The notes below the pieces were generated by a model. That model did not search any database. It was given only the letters and a program-made list of their open reading frames with translations, and had not been told where the DNA came from. Of a DNA stretch of 24,284 bases, positions 8,360 to 17,221 are shown piece by piece. Both the position numbers and the translations under genes were made by a program. Position 1 is the first letter of the stretch. Each line of letters opens with the position of its first letter. This stretch comes from Prorocentrum cordatum. Taxonomy: Eukaryota > Sar > Dinophyceae > Prorocentrales > Prorocentraceae. The stretch spans positions 212,501 to 236,784 of the forward strand of contig CAUYUJ010015276.1 in NCBI GenBank assembly GCA_963575745.1, read 5' to 3'.

Positions 8360-8380
8360 ATGAAGCCATTTTGGCTCAAA
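8360..8380 (+). other. Relic of the dinoflagellate trans-spliced leader
   Basis: Positions 8364-8379 read AGCCATTTTGGCTCAA, identical over 16 nt to the core of the conserved 22-nt dinoflagellate spliced leader; one more base upstream also matches. A chance 16-nt match on either strand of a window this size is about 1 in 100,000 at even base composition. The relic lies 65 bp upstream of the first in-frame ATG of an intronless gene. This is the known signature of an mRNA that was trans-spliced, reverse-transcribed and re-inserted. Confidence 0.9.
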
Positions 8381-8444
8381 CTTGCAAGGTTTGGCGCGTG
8401 CTCTCAGTCGTCTTGTGAAGTATTCACTTGCCTGTGCCGTGCAG

Positions 8445-11369
8445 ATGCCCCCTAAGAAGTCAGCTGCTAAGAAAGCTGCGGCAAACGCAAAATCTGGGGC
8501 AGTGCCTGCAGGTCTGGAGGTCCCCGATGCGTGCAAAGACAACAACGTGGACCACTTGGGGCTTGTGTCCCAATGGCTGGATGCGGTCCGTGCCGACCCG
8601 CTGGTCTCTTTCAAGTGGGAGGAGGTCTTGAGCATGGCTGACGGTGCCCACATGGCAGGCTACACCAAGAGCGACTTCGACACCGCAATGCGAAACGGCA
8701 CGAGCTACACCTGCGCAGGCTGCTTCGCTTGGCAGGATTGCTTGAAGTCGCCAAGTCCGGGTGTTTCCATTAGCACAAAGAAAGTCCTGAGGGACATCGA
8801 GACTTCTTTCCCAGGGGGAGAGCCGCCCATGATTGGGGTCCAGCAGCCCATCATCATCCAAGTGCTGGGGGACGAATACAATCCAATGGAGCACATGGGT
8901 GCAATGAAGCGGCTTTCGCCTTGTGAATTTGTTCACGCCTTACTGGGTGGCGCCGCGTTGGCCGCGGAGAAGCAAGTGCCAGACGCCGTGAAGCGACAGT
9001 GGAACGCGATCCTCCGGTCTGTCACCCTTCGCTTCCAGAAGCTGACTGAGGATCAGGTCAAGAACGGCATTTCAATTGCGGCGTTCTCGCACAGGGAGAC
9101 GCTGGTCCAGGACATGGAGCGAGCAGGGTGGACGACACTCCAGCGCATCGAGTTCGTGCTCATCGAACGTGCCAGGCTCGCGAAGGAGTTATCGAAGCAG
9201 GTGAACGAGCCCGTCCTCACCAAGCACTTGAAGAACGTTCGGCTGGCGGACTCCAGTGAGCCAATGAACAAATCGTTCGTTGATTGTTGTCTGACTATCG
9301 AATCACGGTTGATGTCCATTGCCTCTTGCCGGTCTGTGCTCCGTGCTTTCGAAGAGGAATCGCCGAATATGGTCAACACTCCGCTCAACAGCGTCTACAA
9401 ACTCAATGCCATCATCAGCAAGGCTCGCGTCCCGGAGGACATCGAATGGACCATGCAGGCGTTGTACGACGGCTTCAAGATGGGATATATTCACATCGGT
9501 GAGTTCAGTGTGGTGAAGCTGTCTCAGATCCTGTGCAGCTGCGCGCTGTTGCAGAAGGAGTTCAAGGAGTGGGTGTTCCGGTTCATCGATAAGCACCACT
9601 TCAAGTCAGAGTTCAATGCGAAGATTCGGGAGTATTTGTCTTCGCATTCCAAGTGCCGACAGACCCTCACCAACCGCCCAGGGGACGCCGTGAACGACAT
9701 AGCTTTCCTCAGTGCTTGGCCGCAGAGCTCCGCCATGATCCTGACGCTTGCAGAGTCTATCATCTACGGGGACAGCTACAAGTCCTCAATGCGGAACTGC
9801 ATCCAAGCTCGCAAAAGTGTGTTGGAATTTGTGGAGTACCCGTCCGTGAAGACCGAATTGGACAAGTGCCTTCAACAACTGGAGGCTGAGGCGACGACCC
9901 CAGCCTGCGACATCACCATGACCGCCGATGACGAGAAGAATGGTACACCGACCGCCTCTCCCATTACGCACGCTGTTGGCGCTGAGAACACCAAATTAGA
10001 GGAAGCAGTGAAGGCCCTCGAGGAGACGCAGCTCAAAGATCTCAACAGAGAGTTGGACAAGCACGTGCGCAGGTACTGCTCCTTTAACGTCTACCCCACC
10101 CATATGGACGAGCTGAAGACTATGACAGAGTCGAGCGAGCTAACAAAGCAGGCCGGGGACGGAAGCGGATTCGCCATGATTCTCTTCAATGCTGACGCTT
10201 GGTGCGAAGCTGCATCGCAACCCAGGTCCCGCAAGCCCCCTGTGCCAGACAAACTGTACGAGCGAGCAGTGGCCGCGATCATGATGGGCCGCTTCCGAGG
10301 CGAGGACGCTTCGAACGCCGCCCTCAACGAAGGCGATTTGGTATGCTGCCTGGATGGCTCCAGGCCAGGCCTCGTGAAGCGCCTGATCAAGCCTTGGGTC
10401 AAAGGCCTGGCGAAGACGACGAAGCTGGAGGGAGAGGACGCTGAGGATGACCTGGATGACGATGCAGATCCAGGCGACGTCGAGGTCAAGAAGAAGGGCT
10501 ACTGTGAACGAAAGGTCGACTGTTTCATGCTGGAGTCTTCGGCGAAGGCGAGGAAGGGCAAAGTGAGGGGCACGGCGCTGCTGTGCCAGACGTTTCGAGT
10601 CCACCTTGCATCGAAGACTCCGATTTGCCTCCCAGAGCGTGCGTGCGACATCTACCAGGGCCAGACCAATCGTGGCACTATTTTGGGGCCCGTGGTGCTC
10701 GGCAACCCCGACAACGAGTGGGTCGACACCGTGCTGAACAAGAAGAAGATCTATGGCTCTTGGCGCATCCCAGTGGGAGGACTATGCCCCAACGGAGATA
10801 AGGAGAAACGCCCTGATGCATCGGTAGAGCGCGTGTTCTTCAACTCGCTCCCATCGACCTTCTTCGAGGCCCTCTTCAAGCGTTTCTACGTCAAGGTCGT
10901 CTACGACATGACCCCTGAATGCGGCGGGGCGGCTTTCGCCTGCGCCAAACTTAGGATTGGATACTACGGTCTGTGCATGACCACCGAACATGCGGAACAG
11001 ATCCGCTCCATGACGCGGACTTCCGTGCTTGCCGAGATGAAGACCACTGGCAGCCCGATCTACAGCACCGCGATCGCCGCCATCATGAAGTCCACTGGGA
11101 ATGATCCTAAGGCTGAGCCCAAGAAGAGGTCGAGGCCTGGCAAGAAGGAGGGCGAAGACGGCAATCCCGAGGGGGGAAAGAAGCCTAAGAAGCTGGGGGC
11201 GGACGATGCCGCCGGCAAGAAGGACACGACGGCTAAGGCCAAGAAGAAGCCCAAGAAGACGATTGACCAAGACGGCGAGGGTGGAGACGGGTCGATTTCC
11301 TCGCTCTCGGACGGCAGCGCGTGGGATGACAAGGAGGATCCTTGCTCAGATGGTGGCGACTTTCGCTGA
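8445..11369 (+). CDS. Intronless 974-residue protein of unknown function (probable retrogene)
   Basis: The ATG at 8445 is the first in-frame Met after the SL relic, and GTGCAG right before it would serve as a trans-splice acceptor. I do not recognise a domain. Visible parts: a Lys/Ala-rich N-terminus (MPPKKSAAKKAAANAK, residues 1-16) and a long mixed helical body with a C-x2-C-x5-C cluster near residue 89. An acidic patch (EGEDAEDDLDDDAD) lies near 661-674, and a Lys/Pro-rich tail from about residue 888 has three KKPKK-like clusters and ends in an Asp/Ser-rich segment. Such charged tails suggest nuclear or nucleic-acid association, but that is inference. No introns, frameshifts or stops break it, and codon use is strongly G/C-ending, so it looks maintained. 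Nothing indicates a shared function with the methyltransferase beyond proximity and the shared retrogene look. Confidence 0.85.
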   Translation: MPPKKSAAKKAAANAKSGAVPAGLEVPDACKDNNVDHLGLVSQWLDAVRADPLVSFKWEEVLSMADGAHMAGYTKSDFDTAMRNGTSYTCAGCFAWQDCLKSPSPGVSISTKKVLRDIETSFPGGEPPMIGVQQPIIIQVLGDEYNPMEHMGAMKRLSPCEFVHALLGGAALAAEKQVPDAVKRQWNAILRSVTLRFQKLTEDQVKNGISIAAFSHRETLVQDMERAGWTTLQRIEFVLIERARLAKELSKQVNEPVLTKHLKNVRLADSSEPMNKSFVDCCLTIESRLMSIASCRSVLRAFEEESPNMVNTPLNSVYKLNAIISKARVPEDIEWTMQALYDGFKMGYIHIGEFSVVKLSQILCSCALLQKEFKEWVFRFIDKHHFKSEFNAKIREYLSSHSKCRQTLTNRPGDAVNDIAFLSAWPQSSAMILTLAESIIYGDSYKSSMRNCIQARKSVLEFVEYPSVKTELDKCLQQLEAEATTPACDITMTADDEKNGTPTASPITHAVGAENTKLEEAVKALEETQLKDLNRELDKHVRRYCSFNVYPTHMDELKTMTESSELTKQAGDGSGFAMILFNADAWCEAASQPRSRKPPVPDKLYERAVAAIMMGRFRGEDASNAALNEGDLVCCLDGSRPGLVKRLIKPWVKGLAKTTKLEGEDAEDDLDDDADPGDVEVKKKGYCERKVDCFMLESSAKARKGKVRGTALLCQTFRVHLASKTPICLPERACDIYQGQTNRGTILGPVVLGNPDNEWVDTVLNKKKIYGSWRIPVGGLCPNGDKEKRPDASVERVFFNSLPSTFFEALFKRFYVKVVYDMTPECGGAAFACAKLRIGYYGLCMTTEHAEQIRSMTRTSVLAEMKTTGSPIYSTAIAAIMKSTGNDPKAEPKKRSRPGKKEGEDGNPEGGKKPKKLGADDAAGKKDTTAKAKKKPKKTIDQDGEGGDGSISSLSDGSAWDDKEDPCSDGGDFR

Positions 11370-12185
11370 GGGCTGCGCCAGAGCTTGCGAGTTTCAATTT
11401 GAATGATTCCGATGGAATCGTTGATCACAAGCCCTCCCTGCGGACCAGTCGCCGGGGTCGACAGGTCGCCAGGGGTTTACAGGGGGGGCGTCTGCAGCCA
11501 ATCTCTTTTGCACTGGATTGGATAGATAGTGCTGCTCGAAGCAACCTAAATCATGAGCTCACCAAGCAATCGACTTGCGTGATGGACGTCTCGGTGGTTT
11601 CTAGTATCAAGCGGCCTGCGGCCTATTATTCCGCCACTGCGCCTGGATCAGAAGCTTCTTGGGGTCTGTAGGGGAACCTCTCTGGATCATCTGGGGAACA
11701 CTCGGGGGCACCCTTGGGGCCTCCAGGGGGTTGGGCTCGGGGGCTCCCGTGGAACTCACTCTCGGGGGCTGCTGGCGGTTACTGGGGCAAGGGGCAGGCT
11801 TGGACTGACAATTCGCGTTCCCCCTCTTAGGCTCCTCTTGGGGCTCCTTGCGGCCCTCTTTGGACTCTTGGAGGCCCCTGGCCCGTCTTAACTCGGCGAT
11901 ATGTCCTTCTTGGGGGGCTCTTGGGCCGCCGTCTTGAGTCCATCTTGGGCGTCTTGGAACGCTCTTGGCCAGTATCAAGGCCCTCTTGGATAGTCTTGGG
12001 GGCCTCATTGGACCCTCTTGGCCCGCGGCCTCCTGAGGAAATCCAGCCCTTGGGCCTCAAAAGGACCTGAGGACTCTCCAACTCGTACCTCGAAGCACGG
12101 TTGCGGCTCATTGAGAAAAGGGTTATGTTGTGAAACGTGTTGTCTTCAATCGATTCAGATATTATCCCAGTGCGACCCTACCTAG
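11370..12185. other. Intergenic, TTGGGG-rich, no gene seen
   Basis: From about 11655 to 12060 the sequence is built of degenerate (C/T)CTTGGGG(C/G) and CCCTCTTGG(A/G) units, resembling the tails of the long direct repeats but not closely alignable. No coding evidence is seen on either strand. Positions 11370-11650 are unremarkable. Confidence 0.5.
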
Positions 12186-12212
12186 GAGTTGGAGCATCTA
12201 GGAACGCAACCT

Positions 12213-12396
12213 ATACATCTACACCGACGACTACATGAACATCTACACCTGCATCTACATATACATCAACATCAACAGCGAGACTCACATCTACATTAGC
12301 ATCCACACCTACATCTACACCTACATCTACATATACATCTACAGCTACACCTACATCCACATCTGCACCTACACCTACATCTACATATACATCTAA
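12213..12396 (+). repeat. Tandem array of ACATCTACACCT-type 12-mers
   Basis: Hexamer and dodecamer units based on ACATCTACACCT and ACATCTACATAT alternate over about 180 bp. Reading one strand gives Tyr/Thr/Ile-rich frames with no protein resemblance. Confidence 0.85.
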
Positions 12397-12414
12397 ACGT
12401 TCGCGTTGGTGTTG

Positions 12415-13062
12415 CGTTTGCGTTGCATGCTATGCTATGCTATGATATGCGATGATATGCTATGCTATGCTATGCTGTGCTAATGCTGCGCTGCGCTATG
12501 CTGCGCTAAGCTAAGCTAAGGTAAGCTAAGCTAAGCTATGCTTCGCTATGCTATTATATGCTGCGCTATGCGATGCTATGATATGATTATGCTGCGCTAT
12601 GCTATGCGATGCAAGGCTATGCTATGATATGCTATGCTGCGCTGAGCTATGCTAGGTTGTGCTATATTGCGCTATGCTATATTATGATATGCTGCGTTAT
12701 GCTATGCTGTGCTATACTATGATATGATGTGCTGTGATGTGCTATGCTATGCTGCGCTGTGCTATGCTAAGCAATGCTATGCTATGCTATGCTGCGATAC
12801 GCTATGCTATGCTATGTTATGCTGAGCTATGCTGTGCTATGCTATGCTTGGCTATGCTATGCTATACTGTATTGTGCTAATGCTGCGCTGCGCTATGCTG
12901 CGCTGGGCTCAGGTAAGCTAAGCTATGCTAACCTAAGCTAAACTAGGCTAAGCTAAGCTAAGCCAAGCTAAGCCAAGCTAAGCTAAGCTAAGGTAAGCCG
13001 AGCTAAGCTAAGCTATGCTAAGCTAAGCTAAGCAAATAAGCTAAGCTAAGCTAGGCTAGGCA
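12415..13062 (+). repeat. Degenerate pentamer satellite (GCTAT / GCTGC / GCTAA)
   Basis: About 650 bp is made of 5-bp steps, mostly GCTAT or GCTGC up to about 12910 and GCTAA afterwards. A second level is visible: GTGCTAATGCTGCGCTGCGC, followed by TATGCTGCGCT, occurs at 12477 and again at 12874, 397 bp apart, each time switching into GCTAA or GGTAA units. Confidence 0.9.
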
Positions 13063-13340
13063 AAGCGGGTGATCCTGGGGGGACCGCGGGGCGGGGACTG
13101 GGGGAACCGCCCAGGGCGTTTTACACTGCCCGGCCCCATTAAGCAAACAAAGTAAGAACCCTCTAGGCAGAGCCTAGGTAGGGAATAATCAATGACTGCT
13201 GTTGTGATGGTTGTCGGATCGAATCTAGCGCGTGAGAGCGCTGAGGCTGCCAAGTTTACCTCGAGAGATCTGGGGTGCACCACGCACCACAACTGAGCTA
13301 ATATCATCATACATCCGTCGATCCTTCCCTCTCCCTCTGC
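13063..13340. other. Short unique segment, no gene identified
   Basis: It contains a small perfect hairpin (CTAGGC, loop AGA, GCCTAG) at about 13162-13176. A reverse-strand frame of about 100 codons crosses it but has no recognisable content. Confidence 0.4.
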
Positions 13341-13354
13341 CGCCTCACACAACA

Positions 13355-13640
13355 CCTCCATTCATCATCATCCTCCTCCTCCTCCTCATTCTTCTCCGCG
13401 TCCTCCTCCTCTGCCCCCCCACCAAACGGGGGGATATGGGGTGGCCGCCCCGACAGAGCCGCTCGGGGGCCAGGGCCTCCAAGCCCGGCGCCCCCGCCAT
13501 GGGCGGGCTTGGGTCGCAGGGGGCCGCCGTCGCCGTCGTCGCCGTCGTCGTGCCGTCGCCGCCGTCGTCGATCATCATCGTCGCCGTCGCCGCCGTCGCC
13601 GCCGTCGCCATCGTCGCCGTCGTCGTCGCCGCCATCGTGG
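13355..13640 (+). repeat. CT-rich tract and GCCGTCGTC microsatellite
   Basis: Positions 13365-13415 hold TCCTCC repeats. Positions 13527-13637 are a (GCC GTC GTC)-type trinucleotide array with GCCATC interruptions. Open frames through it encode Val/Ala or Ser/Pro homopolymers and are not taken as genes. Confidence 0.8.
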
Positions 13641-14336
13641 TGCTCGTCGATCGTCGAATGTTTTCGGTTCCCCGTGGCTTTCTGTGATTTCGCGGGGACT
13701 CTCGGAAGTCCCCGGTGCTCTCAGAGGCTCCCGGGGATTCCGCCGGGCGCGGGCGGGCGACCCCGCCTGCTCCGGCGCCCTCCGAGGGAAGGAGGAGGAG
13801 GGGGGAGCATGAGGATGATTAGGGGGATGGGGAGGAGTCCGCCCGGCCACCGCAACTATCTTACATTAGACCCACACATGTCACCCGAACCTCTAGTGTC
13901 AAAGGAGCCAGGAGGGGGGAGGGGGAGGAAAAGGAGGAGGAGGAGGAGGAGGATTTAAATGTGCGCACAGATGATCCCTCGGTGGATTACTTGTAGAACC
14001 CAAAAAGATAAATGGGCATTCGAAAAACGTTGTTAGTGATGAAGGGATGCTAAGATGGCCGCGTGTGCGTCCCCGCCAATGAATCAGCTCCCTCAGCTCC
14101 CGCTAAGACCGACACAGTCTTCCCCCCCCCCCCCCCCTTAGCAACAGGGCGACCTTCTCGCGCAGGTAAAAAAAAAAGCCGGGGGCGCGGGGCCGAGATT
14201 ATGCCGGGAGCTGCCGCGGGCGCTGCGCCTTGCTCGGGGGGCAGCGCGCGCCCGTCGGCCCCGCCCGCGCCCCTGCCCGGGGCTCCTTTCGGTTCCGCCG
14301 GCTCGATGCGGTGTCGAGGGGCTCGACCTGACCACG
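13641..14336. other. Accessory DNA without a recognisable gene
   Basis: It includes GC-rich palindromic stretches (CGGGGACTCTCGGAAGTCCCCGG-like, about 13692-13715), AGG repeats at about 13918-13952 and a C-run at 14122-14137. No protein family is recognised in any frame. Confidence 0.4.
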
Positions 14337-14344
14337 GCCTGTGC

Positions 14345-14542
14345 TTAAGTCGGGCGTGTCCCCCTACAGGGGGATTTTAATTCGACGAAAAATAAAAATA
14401 TCAGTTTAAAATAGTAAAGGAATAATACAAACATAGTCAGGGGATTTTGTTTTTCATGTTTTGTTTGCCTTTTTGGTGTATTGTTTGAGATTTTTCTATG
14501 TTTCGTCGAAAATCCCCCTGTAGGGGGACACGCCCGACATAA
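14345..14542. mobile_element. Short palindromic TIR element, copy 1, with 8-bp TSD
   Basis: This 198-bp element has 34-bp terminal inverted repeats (14345-14378 and 14509-14542, 33 of 34 matching) starting TTA(A/T)GTCGGGCGTG. Each arm contains the small palindrome TCCCCCTACAGGGGGA. The interior is A/T-rich and noncoding. It is flanked by a perfect 8-bp duplication GCCTGTGC (14337-14344 and 14543-14550). On the minus strand this duplication reads GCACAG|GC, so a GC-AG intron on that strand would remove exactly the insertion. Confidence 0.92.
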
Positions 14543-14550
14543 GCCTGTGC

Positions 14551-15826
14551 CCTAGTGGCCCCCAGCCTGTGCGGAGGTCCGCGGGACCGTGACACGCGGG
14601 AATCCCGCACCCTCCACCTTCCCCCCTTGCCCGCCAGACCCCATCCGAATCGGATGTTGCGCCTCGGCCTGATCCCTTGCATCCCTGATTCCTCGAGCTC
14701 GATTCCTCCGGCTTTCTCAGGCGATCGTAAACATGAATTAAGGGGGCGTGGATTAGCGACGGGTCCCGTTTCCGCGGGAAAATCGCAGACTTCCGCCGCT
14801 GAGCGAGGCGACACCGGCCGCATTTTGGGGAGGGCACCTCAGCACCTCCCCCGATCCGTGGATTTGGCGACCGCGCGCCAGATCCATTGACCGCTAATCC
14901 ATGTTTGCGCGCCCCCCACTTTCGATTCCTCCGGCTCGATTCGATGTCGATGGATTCGATATCGATATCGATGTCGATGTCGATTCCTCCGGCTCGATGC
15001 CGATTCGATTCGACTTCGGATGCCGATGTAGGATCCCATTTCTCAATGGAGGCCTACTAGCCTGCCGATGTTTAATTACCGTTTCGACGTTTCCGGGCTC
15101 GGCTGCCGTTTTCCGCCGATCCGATTCATTCCGATCGTCGATCCGACTGATCGATTCGACTTTGGGCTCTCCCGCCTCACTGTCGGGGGCGGCAAAGAGG
15201 GGGGGGCTGACTAGGGGGGGGGGGTATCATGGCAGGGGCCATGTTTTTTCCCCAGATCTCATGGCGCCTCTTCTTATTTCCTTACGTCCCTGGCACCCCA
15301 CGCTGCGCCGCGCACATGCCGCCGGCCATGATCTGCACCCCCCTCTTGGACACCTCCCTCTTGGCCGCTCCCGACCTTCCCCAGGGGGCAGCTTTCCGTC
15401 CTGTAGCCACGGCTGGCCGCAGAGTAAGGATGAGCAACTCGTCCTAGGTTACCCTTGCATCCTTGCCCCTTCGGTCCATCCCTGGCAACTTTCGCTGGCC
15501 AGCCGCCGGTCATGATTTGCACCCCCCCTCTCGGACGCCCCCCTCCTGGCGCTCTCCCGCCTCACTGGGAGGGGCGGCACCGGCGGGGGCGCCGAGGCAA
15601 GCTGCAGGAGCTGCTCGCGGAGGCGCCGCGCCGGGGCCGCGCCGCCGCCCGGGGGGGTCGGGCCGGACGTCAGTCCGACGTCAACCCGACTTAGTCCGAC
15701 GTAAACCCGACGTAGATACGATGTGGAACCGACGGGAATCGGGTCTCCCTTTGGCGCGCGAGGCCTCCAGGAGTGTCTTCATAACGCCGTGGTGTGGTCT
15801 GCGAGCTGCGTGGGTTGGGACTGGAG
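14551..15826. other. Accessory DNA, TCGAT-rich, no gene identified
   Basis: Positions 14925-15160 are enriched in TCGAT steps (GATATCGATATCGATGTCGA). CATGAT(C/T)TGCACCCCCC recurs at about 15327 and 15510 within a partly duplicated C-rich segment. AGTCCGACGT(C/A)AACCCGAC is repeated at about 15670 and 15691. Frames here have no recognisable protein content. Confidence 0.4.
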
Positions 15827-16196
15827 TCGGGCCGGACGAAAGGGAGGGATTGGGAAAGGGGGGGATACGAAAGCTGCTGCGTGCAGTTGGTTTCGGCCAC
15901 ACCGAGGGGCCATTCCTCGATGCGTGGCCGCCTCCGGCGCCGGGAGGTGCCAGGAAAATCAGCTACGCGAGCTGATTCTCACGCCCCCTTCCCCTGACCT
16001 TCAGAGAGCTATTTTTTAGCACGGGAGGCCTAACAACACCCAAAAAAAAAAAAAACGAAACAGCCTAAAGCCAAGACATATAATAGCTATGGGATAGGTT
16101 GTTAAGTCGCGTGCTATTTTTAAGCCCTCCTGGAAGGTCAGGGTGAGCTGATTCTCACCCCCCCCCTTTGCTATCCCTCTCTTTCGCCAGGCCCGA
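15827..16196. mobile_element. Second inverted-repeat element family, copy 1, interrupted by a nested insertion
   Basis: The left end TCGGGCCGGACGAAAGGGAG and the right end (CTCTCTTTCGCCAGGCCCGA) are imperfect inverted repeats, flanked by GGAG on both sides (15823-15826, 16197-16200). The interior block (TTTCGGCC, CACCGAGGGGCC, CGGCGCCGGGAGG, AAAATCAGCTACG, GAGCTGATTCTCA) is shared with the element at 19418-19612, which lacks the extra ~160 bp found here. Confidence 0.7.
15991..16144. mobile_element. Nested inverted-repeat insertion
   Basis: The ends CCCTGACCTTC and GAAGGTCAGGG are inverted repeats, with further inner pairing of TTTTTTAGCACG and CGTGCTATTTTTA. The host sequence GAGCTGATTCTCAC appears on both sides (15969-15982 and 16145-16158), consistent with a target duplication of at least 14 bp. 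The related element at 19418 has this sequence once. A 13-A run lies at about 16041. Confidence 0.75.
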
Positions 16197-16317
16197 GGAG
16201 GGGCCGAGGACGAGGGGCCGGCGAAGGCTACCGAGTCCACGCGGAGCGCAAGTCCACACGGAGTGCTCAGTCTCCGCGTGGATGGCTTCCGTCTGGACTT
16301 CGCCCCTGGAGGTAGGA

Positions 16318-16510
16318 TTAAGTCTGGCCTGTCCCCCTACAGGGGGATTTTCGACGAAAAATAAAAGATACCCCAAGAATACCCCAAAAAGGTTAAAAAA
16401 ATACTCCCAAACTAGTCCCCAGACTATTTTTGGACTGAGTTTTGATTATTTTTGGGGTATGTGTTATTTGTCGTCGAAAATCCCCCTGCAGCGGGACAGG
16501 CCCGACTTAA
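16318..16510. mobile_element. Short palindromic TIR element, copy 2, with 8-bp TSD
   Basis: This 193-bp element has 40-bp inverted arms (16318-16357 and 16471-16510, 37 of 40 matching) starting TTAAGTC(T/G)GGCCTGTCCC, with pairing extending further inward at ATACCCCAA. It is flanked by a perfect 8-bp duplication AGGTAGGA (16310-16317 and 16511-16518). The duplication contains AG|GT at both ends, so splicing from GTAGGA to TTAAAG would restore the pre-insertion sequence. Element plus duplication is 201 bp, a multiple of three, and one plus-strand frame stays open through it. Confidence 0.93.
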
Positions 16511-16559
16511 AGGTAGGAGGTTGCGTTCAGACCGAGGGAGACCAGGCAATGAGAGAAGC

Positions 16560-16660
16560 GCGCTGCGCCCCCGAGATCCTGGCGTCGCAGCTTTTGCACA
16601 GCGGGCCATGCTGCCTGGCTTCGGGCCCCGAGACCATCACAGATCGATCCGACTTTGAAT
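16560..16660 (+). repeat. Dispersed repeat, copy 1
   Basis: The segment with GAGATCCTGGCGTCGCAGCT and, further on, CACAGATCGATCCG is homologous to the minus strand of 22585-22680 and, over a shorter stretch, to the minus strand of 23035-23095. It may be a decayed coding segment (shared frame PEILxSQLL) or a noncoding repeat. Confidence 0.55.
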
Positions 16661-17110
16661 CTGCAGAAGGAAGATGGGTCCTACAGTCAACCCACAGAGT
16701 GAGGATGATTGACTTCCCAAGCGTATCCTTGCATCCTTGCCTCTTCGGTCATCGTCCGTCCTTGACTCCAACAGTTCCGATGGCCAGCCCCGCTCGAAGA
16801 GCCTCGGCGTGGGCGTCCAAGGCCATTGCATCCTTACCGCGCATCCTTATGATACGGGTTTGGTGTAGGGCTCCGACTGACGTTTGTCAGGAGGGAAAAA
16901 ACACAGACACACTTAATCGTCGATTTTCAGGAACATATGGGCAAACATGGGAAGTGTGGGGGAAGACACAAACCAAGAAGATATGGTAAAATATGGGGAA
17001 TCCTTTTATTTGTGTGCATTTCTTTGTGTGTCCCAGGGCCCCTTCAGACTGGCGCTGTCTTCGCATTCTCGCGCCGTCGGATCTCTCGTGGGGGGCCCGC
17101 CCATCGCGAG
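16661..17110. other. Probable intron or flank upstream of the chorein exon
   Basis: Positions 16877-16890 form a perfect CTGAC/GTCAG stem with a 4-nt loop. Positions 16900-17030 are A/T-rich, unlike the GC-rich surroundings, as in the interiors of the palindromic elements. No coding signal is seen. Confidence 0.35.
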
Positions 17111-17203
17111 GTGTGCCCGGTCGCCCTGGAGATCCTGCACGTGCGGGTGGACGAGCTGTACATACAGATCCCCTGGAGCCAGCTCGGGACGCAGTCCGTG
17201 GTC
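17111..17203 (+). CDS. VPS13-type chorein domain, single exon fragment
   Basis: After AG at 17109-17110 the plus frame reads VCPVALEILHVRVDEL then YIQIPWSQLGTQSVV. This matches the chorein N-terminal domain of VPS13/ATG2-like lipid-transfer proteins, where a LPV-x-V-x-x-G-x-(I/V)-x-x-L stretch is followed by the hallmark (I/V)PW-x-x-L-x-(S/T)(Q/K)-x-V(V/I). Such proteins bridge organelle membranes and move lipids. Only about 31 codons are recognisable, and I found no neighbouring exons for the preceding (GDYVE-like) or following parts. This is either one exon of a gene with large introns or a pseudogene fragment. An inverted-repeat element begins about 20 bp downstream. Exact exon ends are inferred. 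Confidence 0.5.
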
Positions 17204-17221
17204 CCGCGCGCCGCCTCTCTC

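Noticed and set aside
13210-13302. tRNA-like A-box (TAGCTCAGTTG) and near B-box (GATTCGATCC) on the minus strand, possible SINE promoter
   Set aside because: The D-, anticodon- and T-arms do not pair and no acceptor stem is seen. The boxes alone are too weak.
13345-13958. Frames rich in Arg, Ser/Pro or Val/Ala over 13.4-13.9 kb
   Set aside because: Translations of the GCCGTCGTC repeat and GC-rich flanks.
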